Shown: positions 6,177 through 7,844 of the stretch, one piece after another
Layout of the letters: each line of letters opens with the position of its first letter
How positions within the stretch are numbered: position 1 is the stretch's first letter
Assembly: GCA_944325475.1 (NCBI GenBank)
Contig: CALVAF010000120.1
Span: 1 to 7,844, forward strand
Length of the DNA: 7,844 nt
Direction of reading: 5' to 3'
DNA from: an uncultured Helicobacter sp.
Lineage (GTDB): Bacteria > Campylobacterota > Campylobacteria > Campylobacterales > Helicobacteraceae
Translations under genes and position numbers: made by a program
The notes under the pieces: generated by a model
What the model was told of the DNA's origin: nothing
What the model saw: only the letters and a program-made list of their open reading frames with translations
The model's database searches: none

Positions 6177-7542
6177 AAGCATTTTTCATTCCACCTTCCA
6201 TTTTTTGTTCCAAATACTTGGTGTGGATAACGCCTCTTTTAAAATCGTCATTTTTCATCATTTCTTTATGAAAATCAATCGTTGTTTTAATACCCTCGAT
6301 ACAAAATTCATCTAAAGCCCTGCGCATTCGCACAATCGCCTCATCACGCGTTTTGCCCCACACAATAAGCTTGCCAATCATCGAATCATAAAACATCGGC
6401 ACAACATACCCCGCATAAGCGTGTGTGTCTATCCGAACATTGTTGCCACCGGGTGCAATCCATTTGGTAATTTTTCCTGCTGAAGGGTAAAATTTCACTG
6501 GGTCTTCAGCCGTGATTCGACACTCAATCGCACAGCCACTAAATTTCACCTCTTCTTGTTTTGGAAGCTCTTTGCCCTCAGCAATTTGAATCATTAGCTC
6601 GATAATATCAAGCCCACTCACAAGCTCACTCACAGGGTGTTCGACTTGCAAACGCGTATTCATCTCCATAAAATAAAAATTTTGATTGCCATCTAGCAAA
6701 AACTCATAAGTCCCTGCCCCAACATATTGAATCGCCTTTGTTGCAGTAATTGCCGTCTCTAAAAGCCTTTTTCGTGTCTCTGGCTCAAGCGTGGGGGCAG
6801 GCGATTCTTCAATAAGCTTTTGGTGTCGCCTCTGAAGCGAACAATCCCTCTCGCCCACATGCAAAACATTACCATGCTTATCAGCTAAAATCTGCACTTC
6901 AACATGCTTTGGCTTGTCAATGAATTTTTCCATATAAATCGTCCCATCACCAAAAGCGCTAATAGCTTCACTCTCAGCTGCCAAATAAGCATTAAACATA
7001 TTTTCTTCACTCTGCACAATCCGCATTCCACGACCACCACCACCTGCAGCAGCTTTCAAAATTACTGGATAACCAATTTCTCTTGCAAGTTTTAAAGCTT
7101 CTTCTTTGGATTTTACCACACCATCACTTCCGGGAATCACAGGTACGCCGGCATTTTTCATCACCTCTTTTGCCTTGCTTTTATCGCTCATTAGCGCCAT
7201 TACCTCGGGATTTGGACCAATAAACTCGATTTTGTGGTGATTACAGATTTCTACGAAATTTTGATTCTCACTCAAAAACCCATAACCCGGAAAAATCGCA
7301 TCGGCATTAAAAAGCTCTGCAGCAGCAATAATAGCTGGGATATTCAAATAGCTTTCACTAGACTTATCCCCACCGATACAAACTTTCGCATCAGCAATAT
7401 CCAAATAATGCGAATCTTTATCTGCAGTGGAATACACCACAATCGCCTTTTTTCCCATTTCTTTGATAGTGCGGATAGCCCTTAGAGCAATCTCTCCACG
7501 ATTGGCAATCAAAATAGTCTTAATTTCCTTTGTGTGTGGCAT
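6175..7542 (-). CDS. accC: Acetyl-CoA carboxylase, biotin carboxylase subunit
   Basis: AccC uses ATP and bicarbonate to carboxylate biotin on AccB, the first half-reaction of malonyl-CoA synthesis. At 455 aa it is full length for a single-domain biotin carboxylase. The N-terminal domain has ILIANRGEIALRAIR (10-24) and FPGYGFLSEN (84-93). The ATP-grasp part has the glycine loop KAAAGGGGRGMR (163-174), KHVEVQ (212-217), GERDCSLQRRHQKLIEE (230-246), and metal and active-site residues in FMEMNTRLQVEHPVSE (291-306). IECRITAEDP (339-348) begins the C-terminal domain. The ATG shares its A with the TAA of accB (TAATG), so translation is coupled; GGTGGAG lies about 8 nt before it within accB. AccA and AccD, the carboxyltransferase, are not in this window. 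The lack of a fused biotin domain and the adjacent accB argue for acetyl-CoA carboxylase over a pyruvate carboxylase subunit. Confidence 0.97.
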   Translation of the reverse strand: MPHTKEIKTILIANRGEIALRAIRTIKEMGKKAIVVYSTADKDSHYLDIADAKVCIGGDKSSESYLNIPAIIAAAELFNADAIFPGYGFLSENQNFVEICNHHKIEFIGPNPEVMALMSDKSKAKEVMKNAGVPVIPGSDGVVKSKEEALKLAREIGYPVILKAAAGGGGRGMRIVQSEENMFNAYLAAESEAISAFGDGTIYMEKFIDKPKHVEVQILADKHGNVLHVGERDCSLQRRHQKLIEESPAPTLEPETRKRLLETAITATKAIQYVGAGTYEFLLDGNQNFYFMEMNTRLQVEHPVSELVSGLDIIELMIQIAEGKELPKQEEVKFSGCAIECRITAEDPVKFYPSAGKITKWIAPGGNNVRIDTHAYAGYVVPMFYDSMIGKLIVWGKTRDEAIVRMRRALDEFCIEGIKTTIDFHKEMMKNDDFKRGVIHTKYLEQKMEGGMKNA

Positions 7543-7844
7543 TAGATTTTCTCCACCACAAACAAAGGCGAGTTATACTCCACAGGCTGTGCGTCATTAG
7601 GGATAATCTCCTTAATCACACAATCAAACTCCGCTTCAATCTCATTCATAATTTTCATTGCTTCAATAATAGCTAAAGTCTGCCCTTTTTTAACCTTATC
7701 ATCTACATTAACATAAGCAGGTGCATCGGGGGAAGGACAACGATAAAATGTCCCAACCATTGGCGAATTAATCGTTTCCCCCTTAATGCTTTGAGGGTTT
7801 TGGGTGGGAGTTGGGATTGCTGCTTCTACTTGAGGTTTGTTTTG
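7542..7844 (-). CDS. accB: Biotin carboxyl carrier protein of acetyl-CoA carboxylase, N-terminus outside window
   Basis: The frame is open to the right edge, giving 100 visible residues up to TAA at 7544-7542. AccB carries covalently bound biotin between biotin carboxylase and carboxyltransferase. The visible N-terminal part is a linker rich in Pro, Ala, Gln and Thr (PQVEAAIPTPTQNPQSIKG). It leads into the biotinyl domain: SPMVGTFYRCPSPDAP with the thumb loop typical of acetyl-CoA carboxylase carriers, then IIEAMKIMNEIEAE, where the Lys of AMKI is the biotinylation site. The usual AMKM is AMKI here, a tolerated change. The in-frame Met at 7758-7760 lies inside the conserved SPMVGTFY motif and so is not the start. 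About 50 further residues should lie to the right. It overlaps accC by one base and forms an operon with it. Confidence 0.95.
   Translation of the reverse strand, partial: QNKPQVEAAIPTPTQNPQSIKGETINSPMVGTFYRCPSPDAPAYVNVDDKVKKGQTLAIIEAMKIMNEIEAEFDCVIKEIIPNDAQPVEYNSPLFVVEKI

Noticed and set aside
5522..6315. Three + strand frames of 69-82 codons opposite flaC and the accC 3' end, with hydrophobic stretches
   Set aside because: The hydrophobic runs arise from reading Ala/Leu/Asn-rich flagellin helices backwards; no start signals, and the opposite-strand genes are clearly real.
1..7844. Apparent abundance of the hexamer GATTCT/AGAATC in genes and spacers
   Set aside because: Many copies come from favoured codons for Leu-Glu-Ser or Asp-Ser in AT-rich genes; without a background count I cannot call it a functional signal.

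Overview
The window looks like ordinary chromosome from a Campylobacterota bacterium, most likely a Helicobacter of the enterohepatic kind. The A+T-rich base composition, T-rich promoters without clear -35 boxes, an accB-accC pair with an AMKI biotin site, and a short FlaC-type flagellin all point there. Genus is an inference from protein flavour; no rRNA or other taxonomic marker is present. I see no mobile element, CRISPR array, tRNA or rRNA.

Layout from left to right. (1) The 3' part of a carboxymuconolactone decarboxylase-family gene on the + strand enters from the left edge and stops at 647. (2) A 225-bp convergent spacer contains a GC-rich patch and small hairpins. (3) ppc, PEP carboxylase, is on the - strand and probably starts at a GTG at 3524 behind a perfect AGGAGG. 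(4) Divergent promoters lie between ppc and argD. (5) argD, an acetylornithine-type aminotransferase, is on the + strand. (6) A 525-bp convergent spacer has no convincing gene but holds the flaC terminator, a second orphan terminator facing the same way, and nested inverted repeats. (7) flaC, accC and accB are on the - strand in transcription order accB-accC-flaC, with accB running off the right edge.

Most of the genes are central metabolism. PEP carboxylase makes oxaloacetate, which feeds aspartate and the 2-oxo acid pool. The ArgD-type transaminase works in arginine and/or lysine-diaminopimelate synthesis. AccB and AccC carry and carboxylate biotin for malonyl-CoA and fatty acid synthesis. 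FlaC is the exception: it is a half-length flagellin-like protein known in Campylobacter as a protein exported through the flagellar apparatus, here lying 48 bp behind accC.

The items most worth a second look are the FlaC protein, which keeps the three residues that enterobacterial flagellins use to bind TLR5, and the argD-flaC spacer, where an orphan terminator, an overlapping alternative stem and a nested hairpin suggest a small RNA. No clearly new multi-gene system is visible.
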